64,000 nt of DNA from Blattamonas nauphoetae (lineage: Eukaryota > Preaxostyla > Oxymonadida): the NCBI GenBank assembly GCA_033064195.1, contig JARBJD010000010.1:186001-250000 (forward strand). The letters run 5' to 3'. The notes under the pieces were generated by a model. It was not told the DNA's origin, did not search any database, and saw nothing but the letters and a program-made list of their open reading frames with translations. Of this stretch, positions 53,601 to 64,000 are shown in pieces. Each line of letters begins with the position of its first letter. The first letter of the stretch is position 1. The translations under genes were made by a program, and so were the position numbers.

Positions 53601-56600
53601 CTGAGCTGTGGTGGCCTTTTCTCAGCTTGATCCTCGTTCTCAAAGATTTCATCGTCTTCCTCATTTTCACGCTGTTGTTCCAGCTGCTCTTCTCTTTCCC
53701 TTTCTTCCCGTTCCTGCCTCTCTTGGTTCTTCTGACTCCAAAACGCTTTGAGATATTTTGTGTTCTCCACCAATGAATCAATTGACGACAATTTCTTGTG
53801 GTCTGTGCTGTGTTCCTGCTCCAAATCTCGATATTCTCCCGACAAAACACACACCTCACTCATCCTCTCCTGCTTCTTCACCTGAATCCGAACATAGTTC
53901 TCGAGGAGTGGATTCGTGAATGGGATGTTGTCAGGTGTGTAATTGTCTGGCTGCATCAGATCCGGAAACACATCCAGCACATGCATCTTTCGAGCTCTGA
54001 GCTCGTTCCCCAGCTGATACAGCGGAACAGTTTGGTTAACGAGTGGGTGCTGAACCGTTGATGAGAAAGGAATGACCTCTTTACTCCTTGTTCCTGAGAG
54101 AAGCCCATCAAGGATGGGGTAGAAGTTGTCCTGGAGAACTTCAGGGTGGATGCCGAAGAGCGCAGAAGCAGGCGATTGCCGGACGGTGATCAGGTTGGGA
54201 TCCTGCATAGTCGGCTGCTTCTTCTTTGTCTCCTTGACATCACCAGTCTCATCCAGATCGTCATCGTGCTCATCTCCCGAAGTCTGATCCACCGCGGTGG
54301 TATCTCTGAGTTTGTTCGGCATGGCTGAAGCTGGCGGTTGGTGGCCACTCTCCCACGCGAGAATGCACTTCACCCATCCTCTCTCCGAGCGAGGGGCGTA
54401 GTAGTCCTGTTCCATCAGAGGCGCAGTGAGGTGGTCTCTTTGCACGTTGAGCTCGGGATTCTTTGTACCTCGGTCGACAAGTTGGCTGTGGACAGACGAC
54501 GATATCCACGTTGGCTTATACGGCTTCTTTGATGTGAACTCCAAAAACGACAGAACAGGTGCAGTTGTGATGTGGGCGTTCTCTCCGGGCATGACTGGGT
54601 TGGACACGGCGATGACTGTCTCCAGGCCGCCTCCCGTTTTGGTTCCGGGATCGGCAGTTGTGGAGCAGCGGATGAGTTCGACACTGATTGAATTTGGGCG
54701 CCGAAGGACGTTGACAAAGGCGTGCTCGTCAAACGGAATGTATAAATGCGAGGCACCCTGCTTCATCTGCTTCGGGGGAGACTTGAACACAACATGTCCA
54801 TTGACGAGAAGTCGGATTTTGAACGCACTTGCAGTTTGAACAGTCTTGGCATATTTGTGGGTCTCGTTCATCACTTTGGCGTGGATGGAATCGTGTCCGA
54901 TTTGTGGCATTTGTTGATACTCCATTCCATCATCCTCAATCTCCTCTTCCACTTCGTCTTCCATCGCGTAATCCTCAGCCGTTGGCTCCTCTCCCCTCCT
55001 CAGCATGGCCTCCACCTTCCCCATCATTTCAGTCTCCGACATGAATGAGATGACTGGAGTGATGAGCGGCTCGCCTGGAGCTCTGATCGCCAACCCTTTC
55101 CGATTGTCTTCGATTGATGCACGCACCTCATCCTTGTCAAACTCGTCAGGCTCATCGTTCTCGGACTCGTCGTCTTCGTCGTCGTCGCCCTCCACCACCT
55201 CTTCTTCATCTTCGTCCTCGCTCACTTCCTTCTTGTTCTTCTTCCGTTGTGCCACTTTCATTCCATGTGCTTCCCTGTTCGTCTGCAGTTCCTCCCACGA
55301 CGCCCACTTTCTCTCCTCGACCTCTTCATCGATTTCTGCCTCAATTCTCCTGTCCTCCTCCTTCACACGCTCGCTCCCTTCCTCCTCCAACGTCACTTCC
55401 AGCTGTGTCGCCCCGAATCCCTGGTGATACCTCGTCTTGAGGATGCTCTCCCAAATCTCTCTGATCTGCTGGAGGATGTTGTATTCCTTCACTTCCTGGT
55501 TGAGCATCTGCACGCGTGTCGCATGGCAGTCAGAAATCAACACTTTCAGTTGTTGTCGCGACTCGGTACTTAGCCCAGCCAGCTCCGAATATTGGGGGAC
55601 GTTTGGATCGCGAGGGGCGGACCCAAAAATGTTGGCAAACTCTTTTCGAAGGCGTTGAACACGCTTACGGAGGAATTCCATCAGATTGAGCCGCTTTTCT
55701 TTGAGATAAATCTCGAAAACGCTGATTAGGCGGTTGGCGAGGACGTGCTCGTACGTCCCGCGGAGACTTTCGGTGAACATGACCTCTCCAATGTCCACAA
55801 GAAGGTTATATGAATCGGGAATATCATTATGAACCTCTTCAGCATGAGTTTCTGCTTGTTTCTGGGGAGCTCTTTGTTTAGTTGTTGTTGATGGAGGAAG
55901 AACAGCTGAGATAAGCTATGAATACAATCAAAACAAACTCTTTAGACGCGTTCGAACAGTTTTATATTGTGGAACAATAGGCTCTTTGATCAATTCCGAT
56001 ACTCCTCCATTTTTGAGGTCAGAAAAAATATCGACTGTAAGAGACGTTTGTTGCAGTTGAATTGGAATGGTTTTGATATGCCCAGATGAGTCGAACAACG
56101 ATGTTCCATTTGGGTCTACGAGAATCATTCTTTGTTCCATGCGATTTAAGTTTTTCCGTGTAAATGATCCAGATACAGTTCCGGCAAGAAGACCATCTTC
56201 ACGAAGATGATAAGACTATTAATCAGATATAAAACATCAATTTAGATGGATACAAACTTCTCCACTTCGGAATGGTGCTTGTAAGGGAGCAGAACTGATG
56301 GTGATTAGTTGATTGCGTTCCTGTTTTGATGAGAATAGAAACGGAGCCAAAATGTCGAAGATTCTGAAGAAAATGTCACACTTCACTGGATTCCGCTCCT
56401 GTACGAGCAATATCTCCCGTTGTTAGTAGTTGAACTTGCTGCTGTTGTTGATTTTGTTCATCATCAGTTTTTGAACCAGAGCGAGAAGCTTCCTGATCTC
56501 GTTGAGACGTTTGTTGATGTGTACGTCCAGATTCATGAAGATCATCGTCTATATCTTCCGAATCTTTTGAATTGTCGGGTTCTTCTGAGTCTTCATTATC

Positions 56601-56675
56601 ATCGATTTCTTCAATAGCATCATCATCATCGACTTCATCAACTTCTTCGTTTGATCTCCGTCGAGAGGGGATCAT
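50647..56675 (-). CDS. CC2D2A: CC2D2A, ciliary transition-zone (MKS module) protein
   Basis: Organises the ciliary gate at the transition zone. About five exons, total near 1,950 residues. The N-terminus (from 56675) is acidic, low complexity. Next is a helical region (MDIGEVMFTESLRGTYEHVL, EIYLKEKRLNLMEFLRKRVQ) with coiled coil and acidic inserts. Around 52830-52560 lies a C2 domain (LRLCVHIVDGANIPVRVRIN, then VEVKFKGRTRVTSPAKAPFP and WNSKMYFDF). The C-terminal transglutaminase-like domain is clearest: FMTDPNEIFHYVSLFPFSQD, SEHAFLLNNYFLTLG, SIPDGRTIWVVTLE and the end YPNYVTSVWVYVASL, each matching human CC2D2A. A 31-nt intron (51768-51798) joins the two large ORFs in phase (PPKFMTDPNE). Confidence 0.9.
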
Positions 56676-56735
56676 CCAATCAAATCACTCTCTAGCTGAC
56701 GATTAAAATAATACTGGACACGATCAATCAAGTTG

Positions 56736-59049
56736 ATGTCCAATCCAGAAAAACTGGCTTTCAGACGAACCTCACGCTGGGATAGTCATGAGAACAATGT
56801 ATCTGATTCTGATTCACCATGCACGCTCCGTCATCATCGTCGAAACTGGATGGCTGAACAACCAAACTTCCAACCCGTATCAAAAGATGACCAATCTGTA
56901 CAAACCATTGATAATGTATTTTCTAACTCTCTAGATCACATTTTATCATCAGAGCGAAACCCTTCGGCAAATATCAAATGGGCTTATGTCAAATGATCAC
57001 AACTGTGTTGCTACTGCTCTAGCATCATTCAAGAGCAATTTCTGTGTCACTTTTCTCTCGTTATTTCATTCAGCCTCCTTTCCTATTGAATTAATCGATC
57101 GGTTCAACTTGAATGGTCGATTTCTCGAGATCCTCTCGACCACACAAGACCCAAGTGTTATTGTATGTCTCTTCCTCTCAAATAGTTTGATGTTAGAATG
57201 ACACGTTGTGGTCTATCGGAAATTTGTGTTTGAATCGATTCTTTGCCTGAACTTCGTAGTATCATGGGATAATCATCCTCAAAATGATTTTATGACACCA
57301 GAGGCCCTTCAAATAATCTTGCCATTCACAGTATGTGAGAATTCTGAACTTTGTCGACAAGCATGGTGGCTTTTGGCGAATTTAGCAGTCGACGCACAGT
57401 TCGCTGTGGAAGTCTTCTTCGAAAGCAAAATAGACACTTATCTCCGAATATTTTGGGAACGCGCTGACCAAAATAAGGAGCTAACATCATGTCCAAGCAA
57501 TAGATTGTGCTATTCGTATCCAGATGTGAAAGCACTCGTCAGTTCAATCAAAGCCTTTTGCTATCTTACCTTCTACTCCAAAAACACGGATATATTCTGG
57601 AGTGCATGGCCTCTGTTGTTTCCCTTCATCAGATCATATCATGATCAATTGATTATCCTTCTTGTTAATGGTCTCTCTCGAACAATCGACTTATCAAAAA
57701 CTTTCCCTTCTCTCCTCAATACAACCTCAATCCCATTCATGATCACTCACTCAGGAGCCTTTGAAGAACTCAATTTTTTCCAGATTTCTCTCCATCTTCT
57801 CAAAGAAATCACCCTCCAATACCATACTTCCACTCAAGCCATTTTCATCGCTGGACTGCTCCGCCAACGAAGGCGAATTATACAAAGACGGAACGGCTAT
57901 CGAACGGTGGAGATTATCACATCAGACGAGTACGAATTCTACCAAAACGCTTATCATCAAGCTGAAGGTTCCATCTCCAAACTCTCGTCCATCGTCAAAT
58001 GTCTGACCACTTCTCTCAGAAAACAAGATATTACTACTGATATGTTTAGCACAATAGTGAGTGACCTTGTCCCTATCATCGGCAAACTCATTTTCACATT
58101 GTTCGCTAGTTTTGACGAGCATTATGAAAACTACAGGGATAAAGAGAAGGCAATCCGCGCTAATGCGCTCGCTGCCGATCATCTCCTCCTTCAATTCAGG
58201 TTTATATATCTTCAAGAAGATGATATGGAAGATGTGACTCGCGACGAGATTACCCGCGACAATTTTGCTCTTCAAACCAATCCAAACAAGACAGACCCAT
58301 TCACTTGCTCTTATCGCGAAAAGAAACCATTCGAACGTCTTGTTCTAGTTCTTTTCTGGTGTCTCTCCAACATCGCTGCTGAATCCAACGAATTTGGCGA
58401 ATTTGTCATGCTAAACACATTTCACACAACCCAACACCCTGGATGCACCCTTTCTAATATAATTCATCTTTCAATATCAACATGCACCTCCCACACTCGG
58501 CACGAGTTCATCCACCTTGTCCGCAACCTCTCCTGCTCAACAAATAAAGTTCGGCGATTGTGTGTGGAAGGAAAAGTCCTCGAGCCACTCTTCTTGGAAG
58601 GTTGGCAGGAGTTTTTCGCGTCGAATATGTCAATCGCAGTGTATTTCTTCGACATCCTCTTCGAGCTCATCTCCTTCAATGTGGGGCTCGTCCAGTATTG
58701 CTCTTCGCGGGGTACAAGTGCAGACAATTTTGTAGCAAAACAGATTGTTTTCGAAGACAGGCTGTCCGATCTGATTGATCTCAAGTCAAGAATGCCCGTG
58801 GTAGATCAAGTCTCAGGTGACTTTGTGATCGCCTACGTCGACCAATGGATAAGCGACAATGATTTGGATCGCAGCCTTCTCTGTGACATGTATCTGGACA
58901 CCTCTTTGGAAAGGCCATTCCAGTTTCCGCCAGCTGCTCTGGGGTACGACACAATGGAAATCAGCCTCTCGAAAGAAACTATGGATGAACTGAATATGGA
59001 CGATTCATCGGAAAGTCCAGAACAGATCACGTCCTCTGCTTTTGATTAA
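56736..59049 (+). CDS. Importin-alpha-like ARM-repeat protein
   Basis: Nuclear import adaptor candidate. ATG at 56736 (MSNPEKLAFRRTSRW); the basic N-terminus with RR clusters fits an importin-beta-binding region. Spliced second exon SETLRQISNGLMSNDHNCVA corresponds to the first ARM helix pair of importin-alpha. It is followed by PIELIDRFNLNGRFLEILS and QAWWLLANLAVDAQFAVEVF (compare EAAWALTNIASG). A later repeat keeps LVLFWCLSNIAAESNEFGEF. Introns of about 41 and 28 nt and one longer one lie near the 5' end; then an ORF runs to 59049 with an acidic tail. The ARM repeats diverge from canonical importin-alpha and the W/N NLS-binding ladder is only partly visible, so this may be a paralogue with altered cargo range. 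Confidence 0.65.
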
Positions 59050-59245
59050 TCAACTCACAGACACACTCTCCAGCCTCCTCACCGACATCACACTCTTCTC
59101 GTTCTTAACGAGAACTCTCTCACTTTCCAGTTTCCGATAAGATCTATTTCACCATTCCACAAATTGTGAACCGATCTTCCTCTCTAAATTTTTGAAATGT
59201 CATCAATGGTGTGACCCAACGAACCATGTCGTCAGAGTCCCCTGT

Positions 59246-60215
59246 TTACTGTAATAGTTCCTTAACAGATGACTGAACCGTCTTGATGATTTGGTGGTCA
59301 TTTTGAACCACAATAGTGAGCGAGCAATCAGAGTAGTACGTTGGACTTCGTCGTAAGTTGTCAATGACATCGTCAACGAGGTGGCAGCGTGGGGCGTGCA
59401 TATCAGATCGTTCCGTGCTGACATAGTGAACATGGAGCTGCATGAACGATGGAAGATAGTGCAGATAGCAAAGGACACGTGAGGGATCAATGTTGAATTT
59501 GGTGCTGATCTGTTTGATTCCCTCTTCTTTCATCGCCAGAAGAAGAGGAATATGAGCTTGTGTGAGGTCACGAATGGTTCTCAAGGCGTTTGTTTTCACA
59601 ATTCCAAGGCAATAAAGGGAATCAGTATTTTGTTTATCCCACTTTTGGTCTGGGAGGACTACAAATCCTTCGTCTGGTTGGTTACTTGAGTAGATAATAC
59701 TCTCCTGCTCGGCTTGCCCATCAACAATATTCCTCACCCACTTCAACTCAGACTCTGTCGAGCGAGATTCGATGAATGGAAGAGAAGCACCGGAATAGAG
59801 CAATGGAGTCTCACGGATTGACACGGATTGAATTGGGCGAGACGGAAAATAATAATCCTTGTAAAAAAGGTCAGACCTTTTTGATATCAGCGTCTGTGCA
59901 AGGATATATCATTTTTATAAACAGAGGATTGAGAGATGGATCGCATTCACCGATGAAATTGTAGAATTTTGAATTGTGTAACTGTAATTCAGTGAATTCA
60001 GCGCAGTCTCTGGATGAACGTTCATCGTCAGTGGAGACTTCAAAGAAACGAGGAACGACTTCAGGGTCGAAAGCGGCTTTTTTAAAGAAAAGGAGGCCTG
60101 GTTCGTTTTGTGTTCCAGATACTCGAGTGGCGAGGACAATTACTGTGTTTGAATCTGTCAAAATATTGACAATTCTTTCAAAATGGAATTCCGATAATTT
60201 AAATGGAATTGTCAT
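59246..60215 (-). CDS. DCPS: Scavenger mRNA decapping enzyme DcpS (HIT family)
   Basis: Hydrolyses m7GpppN cap remnants after 3'-5' mRNA decay. Two exons; the intron lies at about 59848-59871. The N-terminal swapped domain begins MTIPFKLSEFHFERIVNILT. The central linker contains LKWVRNIVDGQAEQESIIYS (human [20 protein letters not shown]) and GFVVLPDQKWDKQNTDSLYC. The C-terminal HIT domain has IRDLTQAHIPLLLAMKEEGI, CYLHYLPSFMQLHVHYVS (histidine triad L-H-V-H) and HLVDDVIDNLRRSPTYY. All key blocks are present and the length is close to the human enzyme (337). Confidence 0.9.
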
Positions 60216-60361
60216 ATGGAAACAAGAAAGAGAAGAGATCTAGCCCATATCGCAGAGTATTTGGTCAAAGAATCTCAATGAAACGTAGTTCATTGAGAAA
60301 TGACAAGAGATGCGTCTCGTGAAAGCGTATGGACATAAGAAATACAGACAAGATCCGAAAG

Positions 60362-61326
60362 TTAGAGCAGTGATGTCCTGATCTTCTGGAAGTCGATAAT
60401 TTCAGTTGGATGGTATTCAACTGGAAGTTGTTCAAGTAGAGATACCTCTTCACTGGAAGCATCAAGTACTTCTGCCCGTATCTTCGGTGAAGAAGCAAGC
60501 AACTGAAAAAATGAGAAACACTGAGAGCACACAGCAAAACAAGGGTTACTTGGCACATTGACGATTTTGTATGGGACAGGAAGTCTGTTGACATAAAACA
60601 TGAGGACATTCGACCGGAAGTCTATTTCAATGCGTACTGTATCGCCTGACATGATGGGATTGGCTTTGTTCTTTTGAGATTTAACATCCAGGCGACCTCT
60701 ATAAAAATGAGCTTGAGATGACGAAAAGCAAACTTCTGCTTCAATGTTGAATGAATCTTTTTCGAGAACGGTTGGTTTGGTTTCGTTGGGAGAAAGAAGA
60801 CAGAAAAATCGATGGATTGATCTGCAACAGTCAGAAATAGAGAAATAATACCGTCAGAGAAGTAAGGGATGATACTCAATGAAAATACATTGACTTGGAG
60901 AGGAGCAGAGAGATGAAAGACGGCGGTTCGAGGGTAAAACTGATTTTCGAGAGTCGACAATGGCTTCCATTCAATCTGTTTGGTATTCGGGCGAAGTCTC
61001 AGAATGGTACCGTTGTAGAGAGCATTGGACATTGTGACTCCCTCCAAGAGCGTGTGGATGACAGGTTCAGGTGGTGGTGTCGTTGGCACATTTGTGCAAC
61101 CAATATGAGTCTCAAGTCGGGATATACGATCAGAAAGCGATGATAAAGCTTCGGTCATTTCCTTTTGAAAGGAATTAAAAGATTTTGCGAGTTCGGCAAG
61201 AGTTGGTGTAAAATCAGTGAGTGAAAGAACAGATGGCGGCTGATACGCAGAGGTGGGATAAAACGATTCATTTGGAATTCCTGGTATTGGAAGATCTTGA
61301 GTTTCATCCAAAGGCTTAAACGACAT
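60362..61326 (-). CDS. Coiled-coil plus SPRY-type domain protein
   Basis: Start MSFKPLDETQDLPIPGIPNE at 61326. A helix predicted to form a coiled coil (LAELAKSFNSFQKEMTEALS, SSLSDRISRLETHI) precedes a SPRY-like beta-sandwich. Visible strands: LEGVTMSNALYNGTILRLRP; the segment around VNVFSLSIIPYFSDG; then, after a 30-nt intron, GRLDVKSQKNKANPIMSG joined to DTVRIEIDFRSNVLMFYVNR, the hallmark strand pair of SPRY domains. A final exon ends IDFQKIRTSLL. SPRY domains mediate protein binding; partner and process are unknown. One of the two frames after the first intron remains ambiguous. Confidence 0.6.
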
Positions 61327-61541
61327 GAATCAGAGACAATTTTTCACTTTTTTGGATAATTGGCTGATCTTTAATCCATTCCATGACCTCGGTTATGTTT
61401 CCTGAATGGAAACAGCGAGAATCAGTTCACATTTCACGAACCCCTTGTTGAAAACAACACAAAAAACCCTGATCAATCTTCATCACAAAAGAAAAAATGA
61501 GTGTTGCGAGATAGGAAAGAAAAACTGGAGAACTTATTGTA

Positions 61542-64000
61542 TTAGTGCTTCTGCCCGGTGACAATCTTGCCATCTGCCATATTTACAGGGAGTCCTTGCT
61601 CCTTCTGACTCTTAATCCGGTCACGAGCAACGCTGAGCATGAGAGTGATTCTGTTGACCTGGTTCACTTCTGACGCCGACGTGTCGAAGTCAATGGGGAC
61701 AATGTTGACTCCATCAAACTCGTTTCGAAGCGACTTCAGGAACCCTCTGCCGGTGATGTGGTTGGGAAGACATCCCCACGGCTGGAGGAGGAGAATGTTG
61801 GGGCAGTCCATCTGCGTGATCATCTCCACCATTTCTGCAACCAGCAGCCACCCCTCGCCCCAACACATGAGCGGCGAGCAGTGTGGCTTGACCATCTCCA
61901 CCAGCTCGTCAGCTGTTGACCAATGATCAAACCTTTTCGAGTTGCTGAAGGCTGTCCGAACGGGCTCGAGCACTCTGTTAATATACCACAATGCGAACTT
62001 GGAGACCATGAAGCCGGGGAGGCTCTTTCGGAGGAGGTCGTGCATTGAGATGTCATCGAGAGCGCAATATCCGATGAAGTCGATCATTCCGAGGCAGACA
62101 GCCTCGCCGCCCTGCGATTCGAGATGGTCGGCGAGGAAATTGTTGAGGGACGGGCGGAGCTGGACTCCGATTTCTCCGACAATACCCACGCGAGGCTTGC
62201 GCTCCATTCCTTCGACGAAGGGAAGTGTATCGAAGTCGTGGACAAGCTTGTTGATGAGCGCGGTGAAGGTGTCGAGGTCGTACTCGTGCTGGAACATCTC
62301 ATATCCCTCTTCCATGTACTTCAGGCACATTCTATTCGCAGCTCCCTTCTCCAGTTCGTATGGCCTGGTTCTGAGGAGGCAGCGCTGAAGCACATCACCC
62401 AAAACGAAGATGTACACGCATTCTCTGTAGATGCTCACATTCATCGGGAAGCCTGGATGCTTTGCATCGAATTTGCCGACTGTGGTGAGCGGGATGACTG
62501 GCACTTCGGGGTGTCCCTGATCGCGCAGGGCTCGGCGGAGGCAGGAGAGGTAGTTCGGAGCACGGCAGGCCGAGCCAGTCTGTGTGAGGATGAGTGCCGA
62601 GCGACTCGCGTCGAAGAGAGGCGGATGGTCGGGAGGGAAGAGCGAGCGGAGGAAAACGCCGAGGAAGAGATGTGCTGGGATGCACAGATCGTTGTGCAGC
62701 ATTGACAGTGACGTCTCGTACACTTCCGCCGAAGTGCCGATGGGCATGCAATAGCGGTACAGAACTTCCTTGTTGCCTGGGGGCAGCCAGTCAGGAGGAG
62801 ATGCCTCGGGGATGAAGATCGTGTATCCTCGTCGACGGAGGACGGATAGGATAAACGGGTTTGAGTACGGTGACATGGTTGGGCAGATGATGGTGTGTGT
62901 CTTTATCATCGATTTCGAGAAGAGAGGAGTGATGAACACTTCCGAGCCGCTGCCTGGGTATCCATACGGCCCAGAGGGCTGATTTTCATGGACAATTGCT
63001 GATGACACCTGTTCGGCTGTTGGGAATTTCGAAGTGATCGAGTCTGGTCCATCGACGGTGCGTTCGACTGGTTCAGTGGTCCCTCCAGTGAGGGTGGCTG
63101 ATGACGGGCATGACTCCGACACGAAGCACGTCTGGCATCTTTCGGTTGAGCACTCGTCCAGATCTTCGATGTCCGAGCTGAAGGCGGCTGTGGGCTGGGA
63201 ATACCCTGAGAACGACGTCATTTTGAGAGGGTTGGCAGGCGGTGCATTTGGATCCGAGACTGGAACAGAGGCGTTTGCGTTTGTTTCAGCAAGGAGCTCC
63301 TTCTCCGTCTTCTTCGGTGCGTTCTTTTCGGCTGCTGCTTTGAGACGATCCATCTGCTTCTTCTCCGCGTCGAGCTGTTTGAGAAGCTTTGCTTTCTCTT
63401 CACGTTGGAGTTTGTCTGATTCTTGATAGATCTTCGTCGTGCGCTGCTTCTCTTCTTGTTCTTCTTTGGCTATGATTTTGATCAGTTCCTGCTGTTCTTT
63501 CGGAGTCAGGTTTGGCTTGAAATCCGCAGCGAGGATCTTCCTGTGCATTGTCAGTTCACTGTCACGAGTCGTGTATGCAGGAAACTCGTTCAGGAATGGC
63601 GATGGGGCAGGATCCGGAGTGGCATTTGGGCCGACCTCGATGGTGACGGGTGTGAACGGGAAGGCGGGGGAGGGAGAGCTGTAGAGAGGAGTGTCGTGAG
63701 AGGGAGAGTGGGCAGTGAGGATGGATGCGGGGAGAGCCATTTTTGAGGTTGGGACGGGAGTGACGGCGTTGGGAGTGACGGGAGTGGTGGATGGTTTTGA
63801 TGGAGTGATGTGGGTGACGGTTGGTTTGATAGCGGGACGTGTTCCTTTCCTCTTCTCGAGTGCAATCTTCTCTTCAATCGCAGCGAAGAGAGATCGAACA
63901 CGGATCTTGGCTGCTCCGAGGTTGGAGATCTCGTCGATCTTGATTTGAGTGTACGGCTTCCCATGAGCGAGGAGAATCTCCGACACTTCATCTGTCGTAA
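61542..64000 (-). CDS. 2-hydroxyacyl-CoA dehydratase activase-related protein, 5' partial
   Basis: The frame is open to the window edge, so the N-terminal part, where bacterial homologues carry one or two ASKHA-type activase domains, lies outside. The visible part starts with a Pro/Thr/Ser-rich linker and a K/E/Q-rich helix (about 63750-63310). It then runs into a domain typical of large bacterial activase/DUF2229-HgdB fusion proteins: [91 protein letters not shown] and [20 protein letters not shown]. The Cys residues in SACRAPNY and WGCLPNH are candidate cluster ligands. Such enzymes act with oxygen-sensitive 2-hydroxyacyl-CoA dehydratases in anaerobes. The inserted low-complexity segments are eukaryote-like. 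No intron is seen. Acquisition from bacteria is likely (inference). Confidence 0.75.
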   Translation of the reverse strand, partial: TTDEVSEILLAHGKPYTQIKIDEISNLGAAKIRVRSLFAAIEEKIALEKRKGTRPAIKPTVTHITPSKPSTTPVTPNAVTPVPTSKMALPASILTAHSPSHDTPLYSSPSPAFPFTPVTIEVGPNATPDPAPSPFLNEFPAYTTRDSELTMHRKILAADFKPNLTPKEQQELIKIIAKEEQEEKQRTTKIYQESDKLQREEKAKLLKQLDAEKKQMDRLKAAAEKNAPKKTEKELLAETNANASVPVSDPNAPPANPLKMTSFSGYSQPTAAFSSDIEDLDECSTERCQTCFVSESCPSSATLTGGTTEPVERTVDGPDSITSKFPTAEQVSSAIVHENQPSGPYGYPGSGSEVFITPLFSKSMIKTHTIICPTMSPYSNPFILSVLRRRGYTIFIPEASPPDWLPPGNKEVLYRYCMPIGTSAEVYETSLSMLHNDLCIPAHLFLGVFLRSLFPPDHPPLFDASRSALILTQTGSACRAPNYLSCLRRALRDQGHPEVPVIPLTTVGKFDAKHPGFPMNVSIYRECVYIFVLGDVLQRCLLRTRPYELEKGAANRMCLKYMEEGYEMFQHEYDLDTFTALINKLVHDFDTLPFVEGMERKPRVGIVGEIGVQLRPSLNNFLADHLESQGGEAVCLGMIDFIGYCALDDISMHDLLRKSLPGFMVSKFALWYINRVLEPVRTAFSNSKRFDHWSTADELVEMVKPHCSPLMCWGEGWLLVAEMVEMITQMDCPNILLLQPWGCLPNHITGRGFLKSLRNEFDGVNIVPIDFDTSASEVNQVNRITLMLSVARDRIKSQKEQGLPVNMADGKIVTGQKH

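Noticed and set aside
1-64000. tRNA or rRNA genes, and retrovirus-like or capsid-bearing elements
   Set aside because: No cloverleaf with a GTTCGAnnC-type arm, no rRNA core, and no reverse transcriptase, integrase or capsid-like coding sequence was recognised by reading.

Overview
The window is nuclear DNA of a gene-dense, intron-bearing eukaryotic microbe. Genes lie on both strands with very short intergenic gaps. Introns are mostly 31-90 nt with GT-AG ends, and several exon joins could be fixed to the base because the spliced reading frame restores a known family alignment. The gene set combines cytosolic and nuclear housekeeping, cilium or flagellum proteins (DYNLT2B, PACRG, CC2D2A) and a bacterial-type 2-hydroxyacyl-CoA dehydratase activase-like protein. 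This suggests a flagellated anaerobic protist, most plausibly a metamonad of the oxymonad/Preaxostyla type. That placement is an inference. TAA, TAG and TGA all appear to be used as stops.

Layout. 1-3.1 kb: the 3' part of a highly repetitive acidic protein. 3.2-13.2 kb: a YEATS protein and an 8.9-kb intronless ORF of unknown function. 13.3-20.3 kb: SRP9, an unknown S/P/R-rich protein, a HEAT-like helical protein, ribosomal protein L11 (uL5), dynein light chain DYNLT2B and LSM6. 20.5-27.4 kb: a PIAS-type SUMO ligase, an MCMDC2-like MCM protein, PACRG and an ESCRT-III (SNF7) protein. 27.68-29.49 kb: a 1.8-kb foldback element with arms of about 526 bp. 29.6-37.9 kb: SEC31, a PH-domain protein, a tetraspanin-like multipass protein and mLST8. 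38.02-42.54 kb: a segment bounded by about 92-bp terminal inverted repeats and flanked by a 9-bp direct repeat; it contains a protein phosphatase 4 regulatory subunit 3 (SMEK/PPP4R3) gene. 42.7-50.4 kb: Kish/TMEM167, a coiled-coil protein, a vWA-domain protein running into a coiled-coil/transmembrane/beta-rich ORF, and a p23 co-chaperone. 50.6-61.3 kb: CC2D2A, an importin-alpha-like ARM protein, the scavenger decapping enzyme DcpS and a SPRY protein. 61.5-64.0 kb: the 3' part of the activase-like gene, cut by the window edge.

The genes do not form an operon-like unit. Several pairs are head-to-head with only 30-110 bp between start codons (DYNLT2B/LSM6, MCMDC2-like/PACRG, tetraspanin-like/mLST8, CC2D2A/importin-alpha-like, the giant ORF/SRP9), which implies shared or extremely short promoters. 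The most unusual object is the 4.5-kb TIR/TSD-bounded segment carrying what looks like a whole intron-containing host gene. It resembles a Mutator-type transposon that captured or mobilised PPP4R3.
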